A stretch of DNA of 64,000 nt, from positions 9,221,426-9,285,425 of the forward strand of contig NC_135263.1 of NCBI RefSeq assembly GCF_964204865.1, given 5' to 3'. Of the stretch, positions 11,301 through 21,481 are shown in pieces; positions within the stretch are counted from its first letter, which is position 1; each line of letters begins with the position of its first letter. The position numbers and the translations under genes were made by a program. The notes beneath the pieces are model-generated. The model did no database searches. It was not told the DNA's origin and saw nothing but the letters and a program-made list of their open reading frames with translations. The stretch comes from Styela clava. Its lineage: Eukaryota; Chordata; Ascidiacea; Stolidobranchia; Styelidae.

Positions 11301-13574
11301 GAATGTCACTGTCAAAATATTCTCAAGCAAAAACCAAGCGTCATCAGCCATATTTTTACCAATAGTTTCTTCACAGCTACATTGAGAAATACAATCAATA
11401 AGCGACTTCAAAAACAGAAATACATTTAATTCTGTATCAGAAAAGATATTTGTCATCCAGATTGCTATTTTGTGGTTACTGTCAACTACTCCAGTAAGTC
11501 TTACTAACAGATGAAGCATAATTAAAAATTTAGGATTTTCAGCTTCGAAAACCATGAGGTTACTCAAATCTATAGGAAAGCTGTGGGAGGGTTCACAATG
11601 GATAATTGCATTAAAAAGTAAGTCTGAGACAAGATGAGACATTTTTTCATCGCTTGAGCTGAGAGTTTTAGAGATTCGATCCACATCGCTAAGCAACACA
11701 TGTTCAATATAATCAATTACTTTTACTTCGGCATCCTTATTTTGCTGGACATGGATTTTCTGATACACCGAAATCAACAAAGATGGACTGCCAAAATGTT
11801 TAAAAACCAGGCTATATATGGATAGCATTTCCTCAGAATCTTTAAGAGTCATCAAGAGACCAGATTCAATCAAAATCATGTTGATCTTTTCCCGTATAAG
11901 ACTTTGCACTTCATATTGTTTGTCCAAGGCTTTTGTTTCAGCCATATTTGTGGTTGGTTTTGGGGGAGAATCATGACTGAATTTAACAGAGCGTCGAATT
12001 GGAATGTGCTTTTCTTCTGATGAGTGATTCAACAATTTGTCCAAAAACTGTATAAGCATTTTCATGATAGGCAAATTTTCTTCTTTTATACAATCATGTG
12101 CTAATGCTGAAATATCCGACCAAAAATTTTGAAATAATTTGGAATACAGTATTGAAACATCAGGATCCAACATTTTGCGAGTCCACATGCCAATGGCCTC
12201 AGAAACACGTTGGTAAAGGATACTTGATATTAATTTATTACCTTTCCCAGAAAAGTGATCAATAATAGTTTTCATTACATTTTCTTTAATGATAATGTTT
12301 GTCACATTGATAATAGACTCATCATCATTGTGAGTGGTTACGGCTGTCCGACTAACTAATAGTCTGCACAACTCAATTTGAGCTGAGATCGCTTGCTCGG
12401 ATCCATGCCTGCTGAGACGTATTTTGTCCTGATCAAGGCAAATTTTAATAGATTCAAATATTTTTGAAAATATATGTATGATATCGGCCGAGTTTGGTAA
12501 CTTGGCTAAAATTGGGAGTAGACTTGGGAGAACAATGGAACTTAATCCATAACACCCAGCCTTGAGAATTGAACATAACCCCGGAATTAATCCTTTATTT
12601 ATGTCGGCAGCTTCATGCCATTTCTCATACGTTGCAACAATAGCAACTGCAGCAGAATATAGAGGTTTACACACAGTACCATTGCTCTCATTAAGCCTGT
12701 GAAAAACAGACTTACATGCATCAGTTAAATGAGTTTCAAGTATACTTGGTGATACCGTGCAAAGACGTTCAATGACAGAGTAAAACCCTGCTCTTACAGA
12801 ATCACTAGCATGCTTTTGAAATTTCCAGAACTTGCTATCGCCTATTATTTCATCCATTTCTTCTTTGTCTGGCGAGTAGTTGGTAACAGTTTGGATGAAT
12901 AAGGAAAGCGCCTCCAGTGATGATGCCAATATGCGATTAAAATTATTGCCCTCTTGATCTGTAAGCTTCTCCCTTTTGGCTTGAGGTCCAAATATATATG
13001 ACGTTATTGTTTTTAAAATATCTTTTCGACAAAAAGCAAAAGCTTCAATTTTTTTATTGTTTGAAAATGCTTTCGAAATTCCTGCATCTGCCGACATTGA
13101 AGCTGGAGAATATGAATCACATTGGCTTATGAACCAACATCCCATAATATTTTTCAATTGAAGAGCAAGGTTCTTTCCCGCCGCTTCGGCAATTGCATTC
13201 ATCGCATTTTGTGCATGTTCCCGTACCCTTCTGTCATTATCCTCAAATAGTTTGTTATAAACTCGAGGCCAATATGGCAATACAGTTAGTACTTCATGTT
13301 GTTTACAAGATCGACACAAATCCGCGAATTCCACTAATGCTTTTAGTTTTGTCGTTACGTCTCTTTTATATAATTTTTTTAACACAGTACGAAACTCGAC
13401 ATTTGCAATTGAATCCAATCCAGCAAGTTCAGGGATATTTCCCAATCCACTTGAAGGGGAAGATGGAAATAAACCTTGTCCACTACCCTTCATTAATAAA
13501 TCAGCAGATCGAACGCTGCTTGAAGGCAGCACATTACCTTTGGTCCTTTGTTGTTGTCCTTTTTTCTTACCCAT
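8343..13574 (-). CDS. LTN1: E3 ubiquitin-protein ligase listerin, intronless
   Basis: This is one uninterrupted frame of 1743 codons. Listerin is the E3 ligase of ribosome-associated quality control: it binds stalled 60S subunits with NEMF and ubiquitinates the trapped nascent chain. The N-terminus (MGKKKGQQQRTKG, then FRTVLKKLYKRDVTTKLKAL) is the conserved start that contacts the 60S-NEMF complex. A long alpha-helical repeat region follows. An acidic stretch (DSDSDEDNSSGTDEEEKAED) lies at about residues 1425-1445. The last 54 residues form the RING: C1690, C1693, C1709, C1712, H1717, C1720, C1733 and C1736, with LYKWF in the centre as in human listerin. The length matches the family (human about 1766). 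The start ATG follows the IF1 stop by about 290 bp on the same strand. The oddity is the absence of introns, since vertebrate LTN1 genes have about thirty exons. Confidence 0.96.
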   Translation of the reverse strand: MGKKKGQQQRTKGNVLPSSSVRSADLLMKGSGQGLFPSSPSSGLGNIPELAGLDSIANVEFRTVLKKLYKRDVTTKLKALVEFADLCRSCKQHEVLTVLPYWPRVYNKLFEDNDRRVREHAQNAMNAIAEAAGKNLALQLKNIMGCWFISQCDSYSPASMSADAGISKAFSNNKKIEAFAFCRKDILKTITSYIFGPQAKREKLTDQEGNNFNRILASSLEALSLFIQTVTNYSPDKEEMDEIIGDSKFWKFQKHASDSVRAGFYSVIERLCTVSPSILETHLTDACKSVFHRLNESNGTVCKPLYSAAVAIVATYEKWHEAADINKGLIPGLCSILKAGCYGLSSIVLPSLLPILAKLPNSADIIHIFSKIFESIKICLDQDKIRLSRHGSEQAISAQIELCRLLVSRTAVTTHNDDESIINVTNIIIKENVMKTIIDHFSGKGNKLISSILYQRVSEAIGMWTRKMLDPDVSILYSKLFQNFWSDISALAHDCIKEENLPIMKMLIQFLDKLLNHSSEEKHIPIRRSVKFSHDSPPKPTTNMAETKALDKQYEVQSLIREKINMILIESGLLMTLKDSEEMLSIYSLVFKHFGSPSLLISVYQKIHVQQNKDAEVKVIDYIEHVLLSDVDRISKTLSSSDEKMSHLVSDLLFNAIIHCEPSHSFPIDLSNLMVFEAENPKFLIMLHLLVRLTGVVDSNHKIAIWMTNIFSDTELNVFLFLKSLIDCISQCSCEETIGKNMADDAWFLLENILTVTFKSDEKTGFICGEDGFKQIISNMLENLKRLENNCTSSQCYISFLQKFATLMLRCVNHEFGENLDATTENIWEDLLTSLLHSYYATEDVMPSLLSLFTKYSVLAKEASKPFVGSYALNFNEYISSQLGWIKKHIILSNPPSVTDASSRIEHIFYAILTNSKQEENVMASEFFENLFPTSQEWNNIRGFITDDSSYNLERRSSSELGYSSSHCTISDQYLSVVDICVEIVKRVYSVLSESKNTDISWKEIHGLSNLTEEYVISCAITNGPVQVEFFDILGEKFGVAFRKNVMEKAMTIGGVWPSCVSKIKTQFDENEIQVPIDALIKTCDTQLEIGLPLFETMSNLIANLSQDKLLKILLQLNSRMASESFGDYSPSEIYYVFSLGISMLCEVSEKDLKNEFLLIYLDHLITWRSDKEELFLFDDTIKTALPEVILLNCEFAHLFTLAIRHLGDALSESQWDLICCSVVSWIDNVSNYLDLENVLSVFALKMLTMTCTLKEEIETFMASPMATADPTIPQNLVSEWTEFFSMSIYTSLVKIFLNLPAKNIESSSIVSSICNSLKQVSAKSILESSANLKPRLSPDSALPEAVQTLLNHLCPWLYPSTSGDANTNIIQLTVYHLLSIVLDQLVTKETVNPPVAIFNIVKRSSKNIASVFMSREVETMKAAPDSDSDEDNSSGTDEEEKAEDMNQNILLIEENIVTILAYLLSWKLLINMTTHIHAENKTIYIDNLMKENDSNLVDDLLPKLFKLMVGQATHFKTDPEFTCNGVMGLDLVEHIAASVYKDFLMQMPATSRSWFNNLAKGARSKVDKFTSTFVSPFLISKEFKAVQLTKQQQNVEGMEIIARPTVREVHASYQLNEVQMEIVVCLSANHPLGPITVNTEKRAGVVMGQWRYWILQITTFLQYRNGGIIDGLLLWKDKVDKRFEGLEECMICFSLVHGSSQSLPKLKCKTCKKKYHAECLYKWFDTSSNSTCPNCRSPMIFR

Positions 13575-13867
13575 ATTTATTTTGCAAATAAAATTAACTT
13601 TATTTATAATTTAAACAGAATGCTATGATAATCTAGAACAAAAACACAACAGTCAATTAGTTATCACGCATGGAATTGCAATAAATATAACATTGTGTTT
13701 TAGACCGAATGTTAATTCAAACAGAATTTTAAAACATAGTGCACAAAGTACTTCTCTTCTACACATACACTCACAATAATTATCAGAAATAAAAGACAGT
13801 TTCATAAATTCAAATCTGAATTTGACAATCAAGTGTATACACACAGTTTTTATAAATCCAGGAGTTT
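13575..13867 (-). other. Short IF1-listerin intergenic spacer
   Basis: The gap between the IF1 stop and the listerin start is 293 bp, all AT-rich. On the minus strand an AATAAA (about 13595-13600) sits some 20-25 bases before the listerin ATG and is followed by an AG (AATAAAG). A 3' end signal placed this close to a downstream start, with a possible acceptor, is compatible with a polycistronic, trans-spliced arrangement. It is equally compatible with two independent transcripts. Confidence 0.35.
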
Positions 13868-14155
13868 TTAGTGCTTTGATAGTTTATCCAATTTCTCCTT
13901 ATGATTTTTTATTTTCGACTTCAATCTCTTGATTTCCTGCTCGTGATTTTCAATTTCGTCGTCATGATGTTCTTTCAAAGCTTTGAGCTGCTGTTGTTGC
14001 AATTTTCTGAAGTACATGTTTTCCTCAGCCTTCTCTTTATCTGAAAGAACTCCTCCAGCTTTTCGAATTGCTCCATCATCAGACATTGTTCTTATTGTCG
14101 GATTTATGGCAGCCACAATTCTTCTTGCAACAACAGCTCGAACAATGCTTGCCAT
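13868..14155 (-). CDS. ATP5IF1: ATP synthase inhibitory factor 1 (IF1)
   Basis: This is an intronless 95-residue frame. Residues 1-22 (MASIVRAVVARRIVAAINPT) are rich in Arg and Ala and lack acidic residues, like a mitochondrial presequence. The mature part has the IF1 signature GAIRKAGGVLSDKEKAEENM followed by YFRKLQQQQLKALKEHH, then a long charged coiled coil to the end (KRLKSKIKNHKEKLDKL). IF1 inserts its N-terminal helix into the F1 catalytic interface and stops ATP hydrolysis when the matrix becomes acidic. The His residues in KEHH, ENHE and KNHK correspond to the region that controls pH-dependent dimer and tetramer formation. The length (human 106) and arrangement are typical. It is the first of the three minus-strand genes. 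Confidence 0.93.
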   Translation of the reverse strand: MASIVRAVVARRIVAAINPTIRTMSDDGAIRKAGGVLSDKEKAEENMYFRKLQQQQLKALKEHHDDEIENHEQEIKRLKSKIKNHKEKLDKLSKH

Positions 14156-15450
14156 TGTTGTGGGCTTGATATATAACTACAAAGTAAACTAAGTATGTAA
14201 AATAAAAATAGGAAACTTGAATGTAATAGTAGACAATTTTATGTTCAATATATTTTAACACAATATAAACATGACCCAGAAAGAGTGATTGATTGCTACG
14301 TTTACCAACATGTGGGCAGTGACCTAAAGTTGGGACGCCCTAAAGTCCTTTGGGTTGTTTGTTTTTTTACTAAAAAGATAGAACTTGAGATTATTTTCTA
14401 ATAAATTTTATTTTGTATCCAACATTTTGAACTGTTCGATTGATATAACAATTGTATTTGTGGAAAGAATAGTTTCACAGTGTACAAGCTTGGCAGTTTC
14501 TATAGTGCTATGCTTAAGAAAAGCCTCACCCCTGCATCAAGATTCTATAAACTCACTGATAGCAAACAATTGCAGCTTTCTCACCTTAAACAATTTCTGG
14601 TGAGATGAACGGTACGTAAAATTGATTAATTTGTATTAGTATTTTAATTTTGCAGCTATAAAAGTAGTACATGCTGTTTAGTATTTGAGCGTATCTTTGG
14701 ATCAAGAGATTTTACAAAATTTATCCTTTAAAGAACCATGCATCTGATATGTTTACTATATGATTATCACTGTACTACGTACTACCGCACCTTATTTTTG
14801 TTACTATATTTAATGTTTCAATGTTTACTCTTTATCGCCACTTTACAGTTTTATAATATGAATTCAACAGAAGAAATATGTACTTTTAAGGAAAAATTTT
14901 GCACCACGAAGTAACTAGAGACGTCTAGATTTCTACGACCAGTAAGTTCATGTTTTTTGTATAATCTGAAAAGTTCATTTCTGTAAACCTTGAGAACTGA
15001 CAATCATTGTTTACATTATTGTGTATACCTTATTTATAGTCGATTTTATGACAATCACTCGATAGTTTGTTTTTTATATTTTTAAGCACGAAAAGTCAAC
15101 ATAGGTTTGCACATTATCATCTAGAAATAATTTGTTCGATTGTTTGTTTACATGCCGTCTCACTCATCACACGCTCAGCCGCTAGTCAGTTTACTATTTT
15201 GTTTGTGAGTAGGCTAATTGGACTAATTTGATTATGAAGTTCGATGCCTGAATAATGACCAAACGTTTATATTCATGTTTATGTTTGTTGTGATTTGTTT
15301 TCATTCTTCTTCCGTGAGTGAACGCGTTTAATATGTTAAAAACTTATTTTTAGGTTTTGTTCACTTTCCAGATTCTTCACCTTTCTCTTTTTTGCGTATT
15401 GCTTTATTTTTGGGAATGGATTAAAATAGAATCTATCTATCTCTGTAGAC
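14156..15450. other. Gene-free region upstream of IF1
   Basis: This stretch should hold the IF1 promoter and 5' UTR, read leftwards. No supported coding exon is visible. Minus-strand AG dinucleotides at roughly 20-35 bases before the IF1 ATG could serve as splice or trans-splice acceptors, but nothing confirms that. Confidence 0.4.
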
Positions 15451-15857
15451 CAGGGGTTCCCAAACCAGGGGTCGCGACCCCAAATTGGGTCGGAGTGATA
15501 CGGTAAGTAGGTAGGGTCGCCGAACAGGTCATGGGGTCGCTGAGGTATGATATAGGATGGATGTACAAATCATCTAAGATTCGACAAACCATGTTATATT
15601 TAGCAGTTTGTAGCATGGCTTACTGTAAAACAGGCCCATAAGCATCGCTCTATGTTTATGCTATAGAAAATGTAAGTGCTTATTGTGACATCACTGTTTG
15701 ATTTTAGCTTATTTTACCTCATACCACAACATTACCAAACTCAAAAGTCCAGTGAAAGAAGCTCTAAAGTTTCATGAAAAATATCGACCTGGGGTCGCAC
15801 TGGATACTTGAAAGTTGTCCTTGGGGTCGTCCTGAAAAAAGCTTGGGGGGTTCCCAA
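15451..15857. mobile_element. hAT-like element with GGGGTCGC-rich ends
   Basis: The left end CAGGGGTTCCCAAACCAGGG is a textbook hAT terminus. The right end near 15841-15857 contains the related block GGGGGGTTCCCAA but lacks the clean CCCTG ending, so it is mutated. Left flank CTGTAGAC and right flank GTAGACC share GTAGAC, a partly decayed target duplication. GGGGTCGC blocks lie inside both ends (15469-15476, 15785-15795 and nearby). The length is about 407 bp, with no transposase frame. Confidence 0.65.
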
Positions 15858-18800
15858 GTAGACCCTACCGGTATCTAGAAAACATTAACAACGTTACCGT
15901 AATCAGTGAAAGATTTCAGAATCTGTACCGGTACCGGTAGTTATAGATTTTACCACAATTTTTAATGAAACGTGTGATTAATTTGACATACCGGTAGGCC
16001 TATCTCACACCTACCTTACACTTTTTTTTTGCTAAATTAAATTCCAGAGCCAATATGGAATTATTTAATTATATTTTTTTAAAGCCAATTATATTGTCAA
16101 ATTTTTTTTTACTACCTTACACTTACACAGCAAGTTCTGAAATTACAGAAAACTTCCTTCGGTACTCAGCCGTACCCAACATTCTGACAGTAAGCATAAT
16201 ACTGTAATGTGACCTCTGAGATATTGCGACACTGCTGGCGATGTTTCCCTTCGATCGGATTTTTCAGAGAGGATAACCGAAGGGGCCGTACAGTTATTCT
16301 GCAAAGAGACCGGGAAATAATGATCTATTTACAAATTCGGTCAGAAAGTACACATATTATAATAATCATGAGTTTATTTTGATTTTCCTTGACTTGATTT
16401 CCTGGAAAAACGTACGCGAAGCATAACGGCATACGAACAGAAATTTCGAGAAAACTGACTTCAACTTCAACGAGGTTTACCAAGGATTTTTTTACCCATC
16501 TTCGAGGGAGAGAAATGCCGATAACACGAACCATGGCCTCTCGTCGGTACTTGTCTTTTTCACATTGCACATAAGGACTGTTCGGACTATAATTACCATT
16601 CGTGTTTATAGGTTTCATATTTTTGTGTTGTCGAGTGTCGTCGTGTTTTGGGCAGTGGAGCAACAAAATGACTGAAATGTCAGAGCGGTTACTAAAATTT
16701 CAATTGTTTCATCACCATTGTTAGTAATCCCTAACACGCTCTATTCTTTGGCATATGCCCTTCTCTTTTTTATCGCAATGAAAGCGTGGTGTTTTAATAC
16801 ATTTCTATGTGTATTCACGATTTTGCTGCAGTATGCTACTTAGAATGTGGTTTTTTATCAACGTAAATACGAACCCATTTCTGTTTTTATACCGGTAAAT
16901 ATTCCGTTTTGTTCTTCTAGGTGGGGTCGGCCACAGCCTATAAGTTATTATAGTTTGTCAATTTTTACCGGTACCCGTTTACCTTTTGTGGAGTCAACGA
17001 TAGTTCAACCGCTCTTCATTTTTAGATTCAGATTCGGTCTCATTTCGCGCTCGTCCTGATTCCGCCAGTCGCCATAATCCGGTTTTGACCCGTATTTTTT
17101 GGATATGCGGCTTGTATTTCAGTATATTTGTTTGATTTTATGTGACGTCGTGCCAAAGACTCAGCGGTTGGAGCATTTTGTCACATTGTTAAGTTACGAA
17201 TTAGTTTTGTGATCGCTAGAGTAGGTGAGACTGATGCGCATATACCGTACCGTACAATACCGCAACTTTCGTAGGACTGGCAGTTTATTGGTTCAGAGGT
17301 GCCTGTACGGATACCGAGTTATACAGAATAATTTACTACCGGTACCGGTAGCAGTTAGCCCAGGGCAGCAGGGATGTCTAAAACCAAATATTTCATTATT
17401 CCGAATACACACTGAAAATATATTTTCAGATTTTAGAATATGAAATATCGAATAGCTTACATTCTAAGATGGTGGCACATTCTTAAATCACCATATCTTC
17501 ATGTTGATCATATCGAAAACCTGAAAGCGACATAGTCCGAATATAATAAAATTTCATTGTTTTCTCTTTGTTGTATCTTACCAGCTGAAATATCGTACTG
17601 TTGTATGTTTTGATCTATTTGTCTGAGGGCTTGAAGTCCAATTTTTAAAGAAAAATGTTCGAAATTATTCCTAAATTAAAAAAATTACTATTCTATTTTA
17701 TTACTATTATATTTTATTCTACTCGTATACTGGTATGTAATTTGCGTATTTTCAGTACTTGTGGAAAAATAAATTACTGATTACTATATTGAGTATTTTG
17801 GGCATCTCTGGTTCAGCCGAAGCGGACCTCTAAGTACAAAATAGCCCATGTCTGCGTGTAAAAATTGTGTTATTGATCTCATACTGTGTACTATTATATC
17901 CGGATCTTGAAATACAATACTTACTGACTTACTGGCCTAACATTGTAACACAAACATGCAACTAAAACTGTTAGCTGCCAGAAGTATAACATAATTCATT
18001 AATTGGTTGACAGTTCAGCAGTAGTCAATCTCAGAAATGTTTGTGTCATGACCACAGTGGACAGTACCGTACCATCTTATATATTATTACCACATTTGAT
18101 GCTTGAATAAAGAAACTGAGAAATGACATGAAATTATTTCTTTTGAGACATATCTGAGTTTTCCCTTTGAAGGTAATATCCATAAAACAACTGCTGAACA
18201 GAATAGTTTTAATCCTGAAACTGGTGAATTTTGTTATGATTGCGAGTCATATGTTTAATTTCCAAAAAAAAATTCTGTACCAGGATGCCAGGACTGGGAC
18301 TTAAATTGCTGAAATGCTTTCAAAATGATCTTTTGTTCGCTTATTGAGGCAGTAATGCTATTTTTAATATGGATTTTATTGACCAAACATAGACAACTTC
18401 AAGTTTGTTAGGGTTACACGCATGCTACAGTATGTGGCACACTTTACAAATAATGGATGCTCTTGATATATGAAAACATTAATTATAATGATAAATTCAA
18501 ACACCTATTTTCTGAGATAGTTAGGCCGGGACTGTCCCTCCGCATCAAAAGTGGCAAACCAGAGCTGTACAACAAATTAAAAAAAAAAAGGTCAATCTAA
18601 AAGCGCCACAATTAGAATCCTTAAAAAGCAATCTGATTCACAGAAGAAAAATTCTACTGTGCGATTTGAGAATAGTTAACAAAAAACAATCAGCAAAAAT
18701 GAATTTTCCTCTTGGCGGCTGATGCATGTCGCAATCGATCTGCATTATTATCACTCCATACATCGCATGATTTTGCCTTTTTTCCAGAACAAATAGAGTG

Positions 18801-18915
18801 TTCTTAGACTCAGAGAACTGTCGTACTGTTCTGAAACTCTGCAACACTAGGTGTCAATTTTGAAAATTGCTTTATTTTGAACAGTAACTGAGTAATCACA
18901 ACAACTGAACAAGTT
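15858..18915. other. Gene-free region with ACCGGT clusters
   Basis: No gene is supported over about 3 kb before the ALDH5A1-like start. ACCGGT occurs repeatedly between 15870 and 17350, including the tandem forms TACCGGTACCGGTAG near 15927 and 17338. A minus-strand open frame (16325-16666, 113 codons) has a protein-like N-terminal half that would end at a possible donor (GATGG|GTAAAA) at 16496/16495, but I do not recognise it. The segment 18500-18915 probably carries the promoter and 5' UTR of the dehydrogenase. Confidence 0.4.
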
Positions 18916-20487
18916 ATGGCAATTCTCTTGCGATCAATCAACAAACAGTCTCAGAATTTTTCCAAATTTTTGAGGCTTGATTTCATCAATAATTCGAGGC
19001 TCAATCCCAGATGTGTCAATTTCCACACTAGTGACATTGATAAGCAATCTTCATACATCTCTGACAAAGCTTACATTAATGGGAAATGGATATCGACTGA
19101 TAAGACATTTGAAGTTTACAATCCTTTTAATGAAGAAGTGATCGGTTCATCTGCTGATTGCGATGTTGGTCTTGCGGAAACTGCGATTGAGGCTGCTGAT
19201 AATGCACTTGGTCCATGGAAGGGTATGACTGCGAAAGAGCGCTCAAACATTATGAAAAAATGGTATGACTTGATCATGAAAGATAAAGATGGTCTGGCTG
19301 AGCTGGTTACCCTTGAGAATGGAAAACCTATTCTACAGTCTGCTACGGAAATTCTGTATGCAGCTAGTTTTGTTGAGTGGTATGCAGAGGAGGGGAAGCG
19401 AACATATGGAATAACTATGCCAACTGTTCTATCTGGAAAGAAAATGATGACGTTGAAGCAACCAATAGGAGTAGTTTCCATGATCACCCCTTGGAATTTT
19501 CCAGCTGCTATGATTACTAGAAAAGCATGCGCTGCTCTTGCTGCTGGTTGTACTGTTATCCTAAAACCCTCAGAAGAAACTCCATTCTCCGCACTTGCTT
19601 TTGCAAAGTTAGCTGAAGATGCCGGTCTTCCTCCTGGAGTTTTAAATATTATCCCTTCTTCACGATCTAATGTTGCTAGCGTTGGAGAACTTCTCTGCAG
19701 TCATCCATCCATAGCAGCTGTTTCATTTACCGGCTCTACTGCAACAGGGAAGGTTTTGCTGCGCCATGCTGCATCTACAGTCAAGAAGATGTCTCTTGAA
19801 AATGGCGGTAATGCCCCTTTTATCGTTTTTGATTCTAGTGATATAAAAAAGGCGGTACAAGGTGCACTAGCATGTAAATTCAGGTATTCTGGCCAGACTT
19901 GCATTTGTGCTAATAGGATACTTGTGCAATCTGGAATCCATGATGATTTTGTTGCGCAACTTGCAAAAGCCATCAAAAACGAGTTAATCATAGGTAATGG
20001 TATGGATAGCAAAACAACTTTCGGACCTTTGATTAATGCAGCTGCAGTGAACAAGGTTGAAGAGCAAGTTAATGATGCAGTAAAACATGGCGCCAATGTT
20101 GTCGTTGGTGGATCAAGAAGCAGCATTGGGAAAAATTTATACGAACCCACTCTCTTGACTGGGGTGACTACAGCTATGCAATGTTGCCAATATGAAACCT
20201 TTGGGCCCATCGCACCAATCGTGAAGTTTCACTCAGAGGAGGAAGCTATCGAGATCGCTAATAATACTACTTCTGGATTGGCTGGGTATGTGTACTCTGG
20301 TGATGTCGCACAATGTTGGAGAGTGGCGGAAAATCTGGAATACGGAGTTGTTGGAATCAACGAAGGTCTGATAAGTGCTGCTGAGGCTCCATTTGGTGGA
20401 TACAAGGAGTCTGGTCTTGGACGAGAAGGGTCAATTTACGGTATGGATGAATTCATGGAAGTCAAGTATTTGTGCTGGGGAGTGTAG
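18916..20487 (+). CDS. ALDH5A1: Succinate-semialdehyde dehydrogenase, mitochondrial
   Basis: This intronless 523-residue NAD-dependent aldehyde dehydrogenase would oxidise succinate semialdehyde to succinate, the last step of GABA degradation. The basic, hydroxylated N-terminus (MAILLRSINKQSQNFSKFLR) looks like a mitochondrial presequence. Visible family motifs are the cofactor region PIGVVSMITPWNFPAAMITR, AGCTVILKPSEETPFSA, FTGSTATGK, the catalytic base Glu295 in SLENGGNAP, and the catalytic Cys329 in SGQTCICANR. Cys331, two residues on, matches the redox-switch cysteine that is special to succinate-semialdehyde dehydrogenases. The C-terminus (APFGGYKESGLGREGS) is typical. The length is close to human (535). 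The residue after Glu295 is Asn, where the family normally has Leu (ELGG), which may affect activity or reflect lineage drift. Confidence 0.93.
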   Translation: MAILLRSINKQSQNFSKFLRLDFINNSRLNPRCVNFHTSDIDKQSSYISDKAYINGKWISTDKTFEVYNPFNEEVIGSSADCDVGLAETAIEAADNALGPWKGMTAKERSNIMKKWYDLIMKDKDGLAELVTLENGKPILQSATEILYAASFVEWYAEEGKRTYGITMPTVLSGKKMMTLKQPIGVVSMITPWNFPAAMITRKACAALAAGCTVILKPSEETPFSALAFAKLAEDAGLPPGVLNIIPSSRSNVASVGELLCSHPSIAAVSFTGSTATGKVLLRHAASTVKKMSLENGGNAPFIVFDSSDIKKAVQGALACKFRYSGQTCICANRILVQSGIHDDFVAQLAKAIKNELIIGNGMDSKTTFGPLINAAAVNKVEEQVNDAVKHGANVVVGGSRSSIGKNLYEPTLLTGVTTAMQCCQYETFGPIAPIVKFHSEEEAIEIANNTTSGLAGYVYSGDVAQCWRVAENLEYGVVGINEGLISAAEAPFGGYKESGLGREGSIYGMDEFMEVKYLCWGV

Positions 20488-21481
20488 TAAGTAGACATGT
20501 CACCAATCTTAAAAGTCTTTCATAATCTCGTTGTAGAAGCTGCAGGAATGATTTGTTCTTAATATTTATGCAGATGTAAAATTCTTATTATGCTCAATCT
20601 GCTATGATTTATTGTAAATTTTATATGATCAACTTGTTGTACCACCAATCCCTGTATATACATCTGCCAAACACATTTCTATATGTTATTCATTGAATTT
20701 GATGTTTTCTCCTGTACTAGTTCCTGTAAGAAGTTTTCACATATATCAGAAATTGGTTTCAGTAGATGAAATAACATGAACTTTATGTTCTTGTGTATAA
20801 CTGTATGTCATAGTTATATTATTTTCATTAATTTCTTTTTTTGCCAAATTTCAGTATGCTGACTTTCAAATGTGTCATTCCTTATAGTGTTTTTATATGT
20901 AGTGTTGAGAATAGAGAAAATAAGTTTTGCTTTCTTCATCTTGAATTTCATTGCATTTATTTGTAATTCATCAGTAATCATCCAATAAGAGCAAATAAGT
21001 GCTGTTGTTTCGTCGTTATATTCGGTATGTTTTATTTTTATTTCGCTTTTTGGTACTGCATTAGTATACATATTGTTACATTTAATTATTTTTCAATAAC
21101 AAATTCAATATTATTGTTTTGCCTTATGCGGACGTTGAACTGTGTATAATTTTTGATTTCACCTTTATAATGTTACATGAATATGCGATTGAAATATTTT
21201 GCAAATTTGAATAGTGCAATATTGAGATTTTATATAAAGAGGTATTCCTTAGTCCGTACCCTCCATTTTCCTTGTTTTCAATGGCTCTATTGAATTTGAC
21301 TTGAAAATATAATTATCTTGAATTTTAATTAGCCTCAGGTTGGTGTTTATTGTATGTAAATATATGCTTTCTATCACTGCTTTGTACAATTTTCATTATC
21401 TCATCAATCATGCAATGAGCTTTATTTTAATATTCAGATTTATCACCAATTCCTAGTTTGAGCTTTATTAAAAATCTAAAA
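20488..21481. other. ALDH5A1 3' UTR and 14-3-3 upstream region
   Basis: No coding frame is supported. AGs at 21437-21438 (TATTCAG) and 21455-21456 (CCTAG) lie 26-45 bases before the 14-3-3 ATG, and the first follows a T-rich stretch. Either could be a 5' UTR or trans-splice acceptor; I see no decisive signal. Confidence 0.35.
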
